In this document: positions 23,834-34,889 of the stretch, in pieces
Layout: every line of letters starts with the position of its first letter
How positions within the stretch are numbered: the first letter of the stretch is position 1
Source: Erythroxylum novogranatense
Taxonomy: Eukaryota; Streptophyta; Magnoliopsida; Malpighiales; Erythroxylaceae
Assembly (NCBI GenBank): GCA_029891385.1
Contig: CM057233.1
Location: 25,342,150 to 25,406,149, forward strand
Direction: 5' to 3'
Length of the DNA: 64,000 nt
Position numbers and translations under genes: made by a program
Notes under the pieces: generated by a model
Databases searched by the model: none
The model's input: the letters and a program-made list of their open reading frames with translations, nothing else
What the model was told of the DNA's origin: nothing

Positions 23834-25709
23834 TCCATATTGAACAAGATATATTCTTCTATCCTAGATAGAGCACTCCTATAGAAAGTTTCATTTTATC
23901 GACTCTTATTCTTAAACAATCTCTCATTCCTTGCTTCCAAATAGAGTAGACTCGACATCTCAAAGTGACCTTGAATAATGCTATTGGACCCCCGAACTTT
24001 TCTTGAAATTTTGAAGTATAAATTGACTTCAGATGAGGAATTTGTGGTAAATTATTCAGGTGCAAAGAAAAAGACAATTCAAGAATGTGAATTGTTACAT
24101 GAAATTAAGATAGGTGAATTTAGCAAGATGATGATGAGAGAGTATAGGTGTGGGTATGCTTTTGTTATTGTTGTCTATGATTAATTATGCTCTAAAGTAT
24201 GGTTTTGAGTTTAAATGAAATTGATGGTGAATACATTGTTTTAAATGGAAGTTAAAAAATCAAGAAATAAAGAGAAAAAGTGTGAGAATATGAAGATTTG
24301 AGAAAGTTTGACTTTTTAAAGTAGAGAGTTGACTTTTTGATTTAAGCAGAATTTAAGAAATTGAACTTAATGAAACTTGTAGTTTCTGTTGAGAGCTTTC
24401 TTTCGCCATAAATTTTGATATTTTTCGATATCGGGATTGACATTTATGATCAGTCAAATTGAAGTGTATGTTACTTTATTTTTGAAGATGCTCATAAGTG
24501 TAGGATTTTGTATGCAGTGTTTTGAGGAACAATTATGAACTGATATATTTTGAATTGAGTTAAGTGATCTTTATGAAAGTCATAGGAGATTATTCTAGCT
24601 TTTCAATGATGCATAATATGTTATTTCCGGTTGTGGAATTTGGAAGATATGAAATTTGGAAGTTTGGATGTTGTTTTAGGGTGATAAATTCTGGCAGAAA
24701 CTTTGAATGAGAAATTGACCTAGTTAGAGGTTGCAATTGCTTTTAAGTTCTTCATGAAATTTTTAGATTATGTTTTGATCTTTCCATTAATGTAAAGTAT
24801 TGAATTTTTTGACCATGGAATAGGAAGTTAAGATTTTTACAAGTTGATGTTACTGTTTAGGGTGATCCGACCCTTGCCCGTTCTTTTTTTTCTAACTTTT
24901 ATGTCCAACATCCGATTAATCCAATTTTTGAAGCATTGGATTCCTAAGACATCTCTTATATCTCCATGAAAATTTGTGATTTTTGAGATAAATGTGAAGT
25001 AGATTGATTGAATCAAAGTGATAGGATTGATTACAGAGTTTGAGTTGGACATTTTTTTTTGAACATGTTTAGGTATTTTGATGATATCTTGATATGTAGA
25101 GATCCAACTAAGTTGATTCTTGTTTCTAAATAAATTAGAGACATGGGAATACAAGTTATCTAAAGGAATCGAACTTTAATTCAGTCCCTAAGATTTTCAA
25201 TTTTTGAATTGAAGTATTAAAGTTGTAAGATTTTATAAGGGCAATTTGGGCATGACACTTAAGTCTAATAGTTACCAGGCTTATATTGGAGGGCAAAATG
25301 GACATTCCCTACTCATTAAGAGTATGAATTAAAAGAAGAAAATTTGGGAATGAGAAGAAAAAGAAGAGGAAGCCGTGGAAGAAGAAGAGAAGAAGAGAAA
25401 GCTAGGGTTTGAAGATTTTGAAGAAATAGAAGCCAAATCAAGTAAGTCAAAGCATCTTTCCTCTTGATTAGATGAATGAAACATGTTTTGATGTTAGTTA
25501 AGAGAGGATTATGTGTTAGAAGTTGTCGAAGGAGTTAAAGCATATGTTTGGTTTTTAGGGTTAATGATTATGTTGTTTGTGGATGATTTTGAGTTGGAAT
25601 GAGTTTAGAAATGAAGTAGGAATGATGATTTAGGGTTAAGATGAGTTATTTGTGAAAGATGGGATGTTTAAAGATGAAAAATGTCGAAAATTAGTGTTTG
25701 GAGGGTTTC

Positions 25710-25862
25710 GGGTCTCGCATGTCGCGGAGCACGTAGGCGTCCACATCGCGACGTGTATAGGCACCCACGACGCGGCGTGTGTGAGCGCCCTCACCGCGGC
25801 CAGCTTCTGGGTTTCGCCGTGGCGAGCTCCAGCTTTTTACGCCGCAGCGAGCTTCTGTTTTC
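25710..25862 (+). repeat. GC-rich palindromic block in LTR
   Basis: Imperfect short units with GTCGCGG, ATCGCGACG, CGACGCGGCG, CACCGCGGCC and GCCGTGGCGAG, in contrast with the AT-rich surroundings. Related in position, not in exact sequence, to blocks at 27016-27165, 46250-46450 and 49756-50000. Confidence 0.8.
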
Positions 25863-27015
25863 CTACACAAACATGTTTTGGTATTTTGGGCATAACTTTT
25901 GTTGTAGATGTCCAAATGAGGTGATTTTTGATTCATTGTAAACTAGAGTCAAAGGTTTACAAGTTTTATGAAGAAAGGAAGTTTTTAATCAGTTTTTAAA
26001 GATCTCAAATTTTGGTTAGAAGTTGAGTATAGATTCTTGTTTCAACATAAGGATAGTCCCAATATGTTTGGAGTATAACTTTCAGATTTCTGAAACAAAT
26101 TGAATGATTTTGGAGTCATTAGAAACTTAAGACAAGGGGGAACATTTTCTAGAAGATAATATTATCAGATTTTGTCATTCACTTGATCAGAGTGATCATG
26201 GAAAATTGATCCGAATGTTTGGACTTTTGGAAGAGTTTGAGTTTTTAGAATTTATGGGTCCTCAAATTTGTATTCCTATTGAATGTGATTTTTACATTTT
26301 GATAAAGGGAATCAAGGAAGGCAAGAGGATCAAGAGGAGAAGCATCTTTTAAGTATGTATCCAAGCATGGAATTTAGGTGGGTACATGTTTATAATTTAA
26401 ATAAGCTACTACTGTTTCTTCAAATCAAAGAAGTTTTCTGATTTCATTTGTATCATAAGTTTTGCATTATTGTTTATGAATGACTTGTGAAATATGCTAT
26501 ATGTTTATTACATGATTTGAGTGATATTTTGAAAAAGATGCATGTTTCTTTATTATAAACATGTTTTGCTTGTTTCTTTATTATAAATATGTTACCCACG
26601 AGCTCTATAACTCACCCCCTTTATCCTCCCCCTATTCAGGTGATGAGCAAGAGATCGAGTAAGTCAAGAGTTATGGCATCACTCCGATTTGTCATATTTA
26701 TGTATATTCAAGTTATATTTTTGGAATTCAAGGCTTTAGTCACATTTCATGTTTTATTAGTTCAAGTGTATTTTGTATTTTTTCCTTGAACTCAACTGAT
26801 GTAGTATGGCTTGAAATGCCATTAAAGCTTTGTAAAACTCTTCTTTTGATTATCAATGAGATATGATTGATGTTGATTTTAGTTTGAAACCTTTGGCATT
26901 AAATCGTTTTATCATGAGGATAAGTTTTGGAAGGTTATGTTTATGTTCAAGTTTATTTTGGGTTGGGTTGTTTTGATGAAAATAGATGAAGGTTTTAAGT
27001 TTTGGTTTTTGTGGG

Positions 27016-27165
27016 ATAAGGCTTTCGCCGTGACGAGACCGTTTGCTCACCGTGGCGAAGTTATATTCACGGTTCACCGCAGCGAGAGTTTCTTCGCTCG
27101 CCGTGGCGTAGCTTCCTGAAAGGTTTCACCGAGGCGAGACAACACACGTCGTGGCGACACCTGCC
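27016..27165 (+). repeat. Second GC-rich block near the LTR end
   Basis: Units such as GCCGTGACGAG, CACCGTGGCGAAG, CACCGCAGCGAGAG and GCCGTGGCG recur every 20-30 bp. It lies about 90 bp before the LTR terminal hairpin. Confidence 0.75.
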
Positions 27166-27248
27166 TTTGCTTCCGAGGGAGATTTTATTCTAAATTTTCA
27201 ACTTCAAGGTCTCCCCTCCACGCGCAAGCATCACGCTTCTGTGTCCGA

Positions 27249-27276
27249 TGTTGGGCTCCGGAAACGGAGTCCAACA
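27249..27276 (+). other. Terminal hairpin of LTR remnant
   Basis: A 12-bp arm starting TGTTGGGCTCCG pairs with CGGAGTCCAACA at 11 of 12 positions around a GAAA loop. The GNRA-type tetraloop and TG/CA termini are notable. It may be a coincident LTR end or a structured RNA 3' element. Confidence 0.7.
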
Positions 27277-27840
27277 AATGCACAATTACCTTAGGTCAAA
27301 TGATGTTTGTTTTATTTATTTCCTAGGCTTATATTTCTATCCATTCTATCTTAGTGCAGTATATTATAGGTATTTGATATCTAAAATATAACGCCCCCTT
27401 ACCTCAGGATACGCACCGAGGTGCCCAGAGGTCATTTTGGCACATAACCTACGATAAAGGCACACTATGCTCGACCACTACATTCACTTCATATGGCATG
27501 GTATCATAATTCACTTGCAAAGTATCATTAGAAAATCACCATTTTTTTTGACCAACTGTTCCTTATTTCATTTCTCAAAATCGAAAGTCTACGTCGAGTC
27601 TTTCAACCTTTACTACATATACATGAACAAAACCTAGTACAAAAGTACTACATGAAAGAGAAAAATGTAACCAATCTATCTAAGTCATTCCAAAATCCCA
27701 GCTGACTAACCTTTGAGTCATGACTTCTCTTGCCAACTCACAATCTACACAGTAGTAGAACCCCTCAGTAGCTAAAGTCGTCTTTCGGTCCTGAAAAGAC
27801 AACGTTGCAATTTTGGTGAGTTTTGCAAACTCAATGAGAT

Positions 27841-27857
27841 AACCATCATCGATGGTT
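27841..27857 (-). other. 17-bp inverted repeat of the gypsy LTR box
   Basis: AACCATCATCGATGGTT, identical (as reverse complement) to the motifs at 44414-44430 and 51283-51299 and the same as 20140-20156, although the surrounding LTR sequences have diverged strongly. Confidence 0.85.
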
Positions 27858-29427
27858 CACTCAATTCATGCAACACTTCAAATCATATCACAACCATTTC
27901 ACAAATTGGCATTTCATATGAGTAATACGTCTTCACTTCAGCATAAGCAAGTATATATTTCAATCAATTAAACATGCTTAACAAGATGCATAAGTAATGC
28001 TTATGAGACACTTTTTCAATTATTACGTTGTTATGACCGAGTGCCTGAACTGTCCCTTATAGGGCTCATTAAACATTGAGCCTAAGGCTCTGAATCACTT
28101 GTGAGCTCAAGGCTCAATTTCACTTGTTGAGCTTTAAGCTCTAATCAGTGGCTACTCTTATTATAACTGTCATTATTTGATTATGCATTCATGTATATAA
28201 TACATGTACCACAATCAACCATTTTATAAGCACAAAGGTCTTCACATTCACATACAATCAACACTTTAATATCTCAATCTACCTTACACAATCATGGGAC
28301 CTTCTGTCTGGAATCCAAAATCAAATACATTCATTCATCATTCAAATCATGAATTAGGCAAACAAGTAATTAAGTGAGACCATCTAGGTTACTCACAGAT
28401 TTCTCCCGAAGCTAATGCCTGGAAGATTCGGCAACGTCTGGAAGTGGATGTTTCAGTTGCTCCTTTATAACAAATAGCATACACGATATCACAATTTGCA
28501 CCATTAAGAGTGTTCAATAATGCACATGTATGAAATGAATTATGTACAATGCATGTTCATGATAATCTCGGGTATCCCTCCCTGAATTCTTCTCAACACT
28601 GTCCCCATATCAAAGCCAATTTAAGTATAACTAACACTTAGGTTTATGCCTCTCTAGAACCATTGAAATCGCAATTCATTACTCGCTGGCTCACTTTTAG
28701 ACTTTCCAAAACACCATTTCGGGTCTACTATTCACATACAATCTGAAGGCAAAACTGAGATAATTTGGTCATACTCTCTTCTAGAAAAATTTTATTCTAC
28801 GTCTTATCTTTCCATTGACACCAAAATCACTCAATTTAGTTCAGTAATATGGAAGATATACCTCAAACATTTTCGGACTATTCTTAATCAACAACAGTTT
28901 ACTATATACAACTTCCATCTAGAATTGAACACCTTAGAAAATGAATCAAGATTAAGCTTCTTCATGAGATTTGTAGCCCTACTTCTCTAGTTTACTCCAA
29001 ATAAAAAATCACCTCAATTAGAATCCTACAGATCAAAATATTATCAAAATACTGAAGTATGTTCAGTATAATAACACCAGTTCATACTCCTTTAAGACCA
29101 CACTCACTGCATCTATCCCACTCTTTTCACTCAATATTTCTCCATTCATTTCAGATAGCTATGATTATTACTGAAAATGTATATCAATGACTTACAAATC
29201 CAATGGTTCAAGAATCAAGTCATTTGGAGGTCTAGAGAAGAAGTTATGGCCAAAAGAATCCAACATGTTCATATCTTTACTCGTATTATACATGTCTTGA
29301 CGCAATTGCTATAATTCTCACTAAAGATGTTGGATTGACTTCATTTTTGGACTATTGGAAAGAGGACTTCGAGATATACAACTTTCATGAATACCTAGAA
29401 GACCAATTCTATCTTCTAACTATTGTA

Positions 29428-29595
29428 TCGTCTCACTTTTTGCATCGTCTTACTTTTGCTTCGTCTTACTTTTACTTCGTCTTACTTTCAATTCGTCTTA
29501 CTTTTCCGTCTTACTTTTGTGTCTTACTTTTGTGTCTTACTTTTGCGTCTCACTTTTGGGTCTCACTTTTGTGTCTCACTTTTGCATCTCACTTT
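29428..29595 (-). repeat. Minisatellite of TCTTACTTTTG/TCTCACTTTTG units
   Basis: About twelve units of 12-16 bp on the plus strand (CGTCTTACTTTTG or TGTCTCACTTTTG). Within the minus-oriented LTR it occupies the place held by the GC-rich blocks in other LTR copies. The two overlapping leucine/phenylalanine-rich ORFs here are artefacts of the repeat. Confidence 0.9.
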
Positions 29596-30913
29596 TGCCA
29601 GAATTTCTCCCCTTATAAGGATTATAACTTTTGACTCCAATGTCCAAAATTTTCATTCTATATACCGTTGGAAAGATAAAAGAAAGATCTACAACTTTCT
29701 AGAGGCATCTTAGCTAAAATATCTTTATATCAATCCCAATTTTTCCCCTAAACTTCGAAGATGAATTTTCCATACACACACCAACGTACTACACCAACTC
29801 CATAACTTCATGAAATTTTGAGACTTTTAGAGACAAAACTGAAATTCGATGTCTTCATACAAAATGTAACTATATGTCTCTAGTTTAATTCAAATTAAGA
29901 ATTATCTCTTTTAGACAACAAGAGAAAACATTATGGCTAGAAGACCTAAGTGTATTCAGTGAACATTTTCCAGATTTTCTAACTTTCAATATTTTACGCC
30001 ACCAAAATACCAAAATTTTTTCAAAAACTAATTTAACACTATAACTGAATTTATTTTTTCCCAACCACCCAGTATTTATGAATAACCATGTAAATGTCAT
30101 TTTTCATGCAGATGACAGTAATTTATCAACTTTATTTCACAAATCTCCAACTCTAAGGGATTTCTTCACCATTCACCTACTGAAGACTCCAAAATCTTCA
30201 AGCCTTAACTCCACACGTTTCACATACTTCATTGAGTACAATGACCAACTTTTAGTTTTTTTTCTTAGGGTAGAAGACACAAACAGTAAGGTGGGTTTGG
30301 CGTAGGAAGGAAAAACAGAGAAAACGCTTAGAAGATGTTAGAGGGAAACTTTGTAGACGGGAAGAACATTTGGAGATGATCCCAATGAAGAATGAACTTA
30401 GACATATAGCTTAATATTTCAACTCTTAGAAATAGTAACCTACATCTAGCAAAGTACATAAACTTAAGTGACATTTGTTACTTACCCAATATCCAAGTTC
30501 TAACTTAGTTTCGTTTGAAACTAACTCCCTTGACTGTCATCTTTACAATCCAACTATCTCCAAAGCTTTTTTTAATTTCTTGTTCCATATATATATATAT
30601 ATATATTCCTCAATACTCCATACTTTTCAAAGGTAACTCCTAAATTCACCAACACATAAAAATATGATATTTCCACCAATCACTAATATTTTCAATGTAA
30701 AAACGTCCATAACTCTAAAAATTCATGGATCAATCCAATTATACCCGAAATTATTAATGAATGCATGTATAATTATTTTCATGTGCAAATTCATTCACTA
30801 TTCATGTATAAGTGCATGACATTTTTATGCATGAACATGAAAATGCATTTCTAACTCTCATTAATCACTCACATTTACTATTCTAACCCTCCCACAAGTA
30901 ATGGGATGTTACA

Positions 30914-31309
30914 TAATATTTATGAAGAATTAAGATATCCATTATTCTATTACAATTTCACATTTGAGTTCAAGGTCATATGAATATTAACCTTAGAAGT
31001 AATTCCTAGTTATGGAGTATTTTACTTAAATTAATATTATTTTGAGATTGAAAAGATTCCAATATCGCATTAATTGTTAATTAAGCTATAATACTTTTTT
31101 TGTTTAGTAGAAATGATTATTTAGATCAATAAGTTCTTTAATGAACTTGGTATATTTCCTTGTAATATTCGGACAGTAATGTACTTTAGAGTATTAGAGC
31201 CTTTATGCATATAAAAGGAGCTAAGGTTTCAACAAAGATCTAAGTATGTATTTATACAATTTCTTTTAATTATGATGACAACTGAGAAGAAAGTTTAAAA
31301 ATTTAAGCA
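30914..31309. other. AT-rich intergenic DNA, nothing recognised
   Basis: No ORF, LTR end or array match is visible. Confidence 0.55.
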
Positions 31310-32290
31310 AGTACTCATTATATAGAATCTTGTCAAATTCTCTAACTAAACCATTGTTCCAATAGTAGGATGATCATTATATGGTGAAATAATGTAAGAT
31401 TCTTAAGCGATTGACTTAGTGCAAGTGGAAGATTATTGGTTTATACCCTACAACTGATTGGTTGGTTATATTTTTAGTGACATAATTATTTAGAAGCTTA
31501 CGTATCTTATACATATTCGGATGCATAAGATAAACTTCATAAGATAAATATGTATTGCAAATGAAATTATGATAAGATCATAATTATGAGATTCATATTT
31601 ATTATCCTTAAAATTTTCTAGTCATTATTCTATTGAAATTAGACATTAATAGAATGTAAAAGATTAACACATATTAAGTTTTTTCCTTATAAGGAAAGTA
31701 TTCGATCTCATAAAATAAAGGATAGATATACTTAAACAACTATACATGTGTTTGTTAAAGAACAAGTTTATTGAATTGAGCCTATATGAGAATTTTATTT
31801 GAAACATTACTTGTATGTTTATGAGAATTCTCATTCTGATGAATTTTATAATTCATCATTTGACTTAAGATTATCAAAGTATTTTTTATAGGGATTGTTA
31901 TATTTTAGTAGTACTTATGACCTGTTCTAGTCACAGGTAACTCAGTCGGCAGTTATTGGACATAACATGAACTATACAAAGATAATTACGTGATCAATAT
32001 AAGATTAATCACCTTAAAAATGATTATGAAAAATGATATAAGATATTTAAAGCTAACACTTCTGACCTACGCTTTCTACACTACTCTTAAAGTTCTCTCA
32101 AGACACTCGTATGGATACCGACTACAATAGTTACAACAAACTAATTTCATAAAGGTTCAAGGCAAACGAAAAAGGAAAAGGATCAAGTTACATGGTAAAG
32201 TATAAATTTATGATTCATGTTTTGATGTGTCTATGTGTTAATTATATTATAAAATTTAAGTGATATTGAAATTAAAAAAAAAGAATTAAG
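31310..32290 (+). mobile_element. Copia 3'-end remnant (RNase H tail, PPT, LTR start)
   Basis: Near 31326-31352 the translation gives S-L-T-K-P-L-F-Q, the conserved C-terminal copia stretch. It is followed at 31428-31436 by AAGTGGAAGAT, a decayed polypurine tract, and by TATTGGTTTATACCC, a decayed LTR start. The LTR body then runs on AT-rich sequence to about 32290, where I lose it. Too decayed to assign a family. Confidence 0.55.
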
Positions 32291-33430
32291 TGATCTTGAC
32301 TTTCAAATTCTTATTCCGCTAGTAGCTAGATCAAATTCCACCTTGATTTTGTAATAAAAGGAGGATTGTATAAGGGTTCTTCTTTATTGAATAAAAATTG
32401 TTGTAATAAAGTTCTTCGCCTAGTTGAAAGAAGCTATTAGTAGAATCTTAAGAGAGACTGAAGGGTTGAATGTGAGAAAGGTTTATTTACAAAATTACTA
32501 TAACTTCAGTTTACTACTTCTTTCCTGTATAATGTTTACTTTATTCTTAGTTGATTAATTGAGTTTAACTAAACTGTTCTTATATTTTAAATTGACATTC
32601 AATTTAAAATCTATCAAGAGTCTTTATTAAGTTGCAATAATTTTTTAGATTCATTAATATTCAATTCACCTTTGGGTGTTGTTGCTGACAAACAATCTTT
32701 AATAGTTATTAAATGTTATATCTTATTTTTAGTGAAATCTTAATCTATTTTAATCGGTTCCTTGAATTGGCTTCAACTTTTTAGGTTTTTGCGTGTTCTA
32801 GTTTTTCCTAATTTCTTTGTTGGCAAGAAACCTGTATTTTTGTTTTTTAATGTTTTTTTACTGGTTTAATCAATTTATTCCACATTAAAAGAAAGTATCA
32901 ATAGGCATCACTAAATGGACCAACGTTGGGATTGTTTTTTTGATTCGAAGAATTCCTGTAGGCAAATTAAATAGACACATCTCTTTCGAGAATTAATTGA
33001 TGTCTTATCCTGCAAGGTTGACAATGGTATGATCTCATCATCGTTGAACCAACTAGATTCTCCATTAATGGTAAAATCTCAATTTTGCTGCAAGCTTCTT
33101 AGAAGAAATTTAACGTAGAATTGAGCGCGAGGCTGCTAAAGTTAAATTCTGCTCTCAATTATCGAGTCACACCATTTAAGGGCAACGTTGAGATTTTGTA
33201 TGTCTCTTTCACAAAAATTGAATTCCTAATACCTTGGTCTAAATTGGATCAAGAATTGCATTAAATTGGAAAAGAGCTTATCAATCGCTATCCTTAAATT
33301 TCACGTGGAGTAATAATGACGCCACACTATCCTTTTATTTGATAAGAATATCCAATTACATAATTTTAAATAAGTACTGGGGAGGGGAATTCCTAGAAAA
33401 GCTACTTATTATTCTAATGAATGCGGTTAA
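32291..33430. promoter_or_regulatory. Upstream region of the TOL gene
   Basis: No transposon terminus or coding ORF is visible. It should hold the TOL promoter. A G-box core CACGTG lies at 33303-33308 and a CCAAT string near 33350; no clear TATA box is seen within 100 bp of the assumed transcription start near 33430-33480. These are motif matches only. Confidence 0.4.
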
Positions 33431-34370
33431 GGCGTAAGAATAACTAATAAAACACAAAAGACGCCGGTGGGTTGACTGAAGCTTGAAGGAAGATCATAAA
33501 CACGACTTTCACTCCAACAATCCAAACCAAACCAAACCAACCCAGTTTTCCAGTTATCAAAGGTACACAATTTCTTCTAAAACTAACTCAAATTTTCTTT
33601 TCATCTTATTTCTTTGTGGTGTTATATTGCTCAATTACCAATTGTTGTATCAATTTCAAGTTCCATTTTGCAGTTCTATTTACCTCTGTATTTTCTATTT
33701 TATTTTTGCTATATGCTATGATCATCTGATACCCTTTTGAGAGAGTTGATTGTTTTGACTTTCTGTGCTGTGAAGATAAGAATTTTCTTTTTGGAGTTTT
33801 GGTATGTATCTAGTAGGTTTCGTTTGACTTTTGATTGAGGGATCGTCAAGTTACCTCTTTCTGTTTCTTCTGTTTTCCTAAATTTGTCCATTATGTGAAT
33901 TGCTCTTTGTTTTTGAAGGGGCTCCAAGGGACTTTGATTAGGGTTTATGTTTCTTACTATTTAGTCTCTGAGACAATTCGTAGGCAAGTTTTGGCACTCA
34001 AAATTTTGATGTTTGAGGTTGGAAGAACGAAGATATTAGGGGGTGTCTTTTGCTTGATGGGGTTTGGGAGAAATTGTTTACTCTCTCCACAGTTTGTCCT
34101 TTAATTTTATCGCCGAACATGATAACTGAATAATAGCTTTTAAGAAACTGTTCTTTTTTTTGGGGGGTGTAATATTTCATTCTAATTAGTCTGATATTTG
34201 TTTTCCAAACATGGAAGCCAAACCTGCTAGGTGATTTTCTTCTTTACCCATATTTCCTCTACAAGACTAGGCATTGCACAGGAGTATTATGTTCTAACTG
34301 CAGCTGGGTATTTGATTTTCAGGTCATCGAAATCAGAATATTTGATTTTAAATCTTCGATAAGATCAAGC
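33431..34370 (+). other. TOL gene 5'UTR with an intron
   Basis: The 5'UTR appears split. A first noncoding exon ends at 33562 (TATCAAAG before GTACAC); an intron runs 33563-34322, ending in a T-rich tract plus TTTTCAG; the second exon starts at 34323 and reaches the ATG after 48 noncoding bases without another ATG. The first exon boundary is inferred from splice consensus, and the transcription start is a guess. Confidence 0.5.
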
Positions 34371-34889
34371 ATGAGTGATAATTTGATGGATAAGGTTAGT
34401 GCTTTTGGTGAACGCCTCAAGATTGGAGGGGCTGAGGTAGGCAGAAAAATGACTGCTGGCATGAGCTCTATGAGTTTCAAGATGAAGGAGCTATTCCAAG
34501 GTCCTAACCAGGCTGATAAAATTGTTGAGGATGCAACTGCCGAGACACTTGAGGAGCCTGATTGGGCCATGAATCTTGAAATATGTGACATGATAAATCA
34601 TGAAAGAGTCAGCAGTGTTGAATTAGTTCGGGCCATCAAGAAGCGGATTATGATGAAGAATTCTAGGGTCCAATACTTGACGATGATGTTACTTGAAACA
34701 TGTGTCAAGAACTGTGAAAAGGCTTTCTCCGAGGTAGCAGCTGAGAGGGTACTCGATGAGATGGTGAAGCTGATTGATGATCCTCAGACTGTGGTTAATA
34801 ATCGGAACAAGGCTCTAACTCTGATTGAATCATGGGGGGAATCAACAAGCGAGCTACGTTATCTACCTGTGTATGAGGAAACATACAAG
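34371..34889 (+). other. TOL coding exon 1 (173 codons)
   Basis: Encodes the N-terminus and nearly the whole VHS domain. It ends ...EETYK at the donor AAG/GTATCT. The open frame continues 84 bp into the intron but loses similarity to the family. Confidence 0.93.

Larger units (their letters stand above)
23834..27276 (+). repeat. Gypsy-type LTR remnant, plus orientation
   Basis: The 3' part is clearly LTR-like. A GC-rich repeat block (25710-25860) is followed by TTTTGGGCATAAC, TAGATGTCCAAATGAGGTGA and TTCATTGTAAACTAGAG, the same succession as in the LTR at 46250-46560. Near 26600 comes the GAGCTC...AACTCACCCC...CAGGTGATGAGCAAGAG box, corresponding to 47370-47420. It ends at 27276 in CCAACA within a strong hairpin. 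The 5' boundary is unclear; 23834-24240 has no match I can see. No gene is present; overlapping ORFs at 25652-25941 come from the GC-rich repeats. Confidence 0.6.
27387..30913 (-). repeat. Solo LTR of a Ty3/gypsy (Tekay/Del-like) element (3.53 kb)
   Basis: The plus strand runs from TATAACGCCCCC to GGGATGTTACA, the reverse complement of TGTAACATCCC...GGGGGCGTTATA (last CA decayed to TA). Flanks TAAAA (27382-27386) and TAATA (30914-30918) match at four of five positions, fitting an aged target-site duplication. No PBS, gag or pol is present. It shares the conserved box (27805-27875) with the LTRs at 19698, 44410 and 51280. It contains a minisatellite at 29428-29595 and a short AT run at about 30588-30606. 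Confidence 0.85.

Noticed and set aside
25652..25941. Three overlapping ORFs on both strands
   Set aside because: Created by the CpG-rich palindromic repeats, which suppress stop codons in all frames; same for 46149-46511 and 49718-50112.
29335..29713. Two hydrophobic ORFs resembling membrane proteins
   Set aside because: Translation of the TCTYACTTTTG minisatellite; overlapping frames and within a solo LTR.
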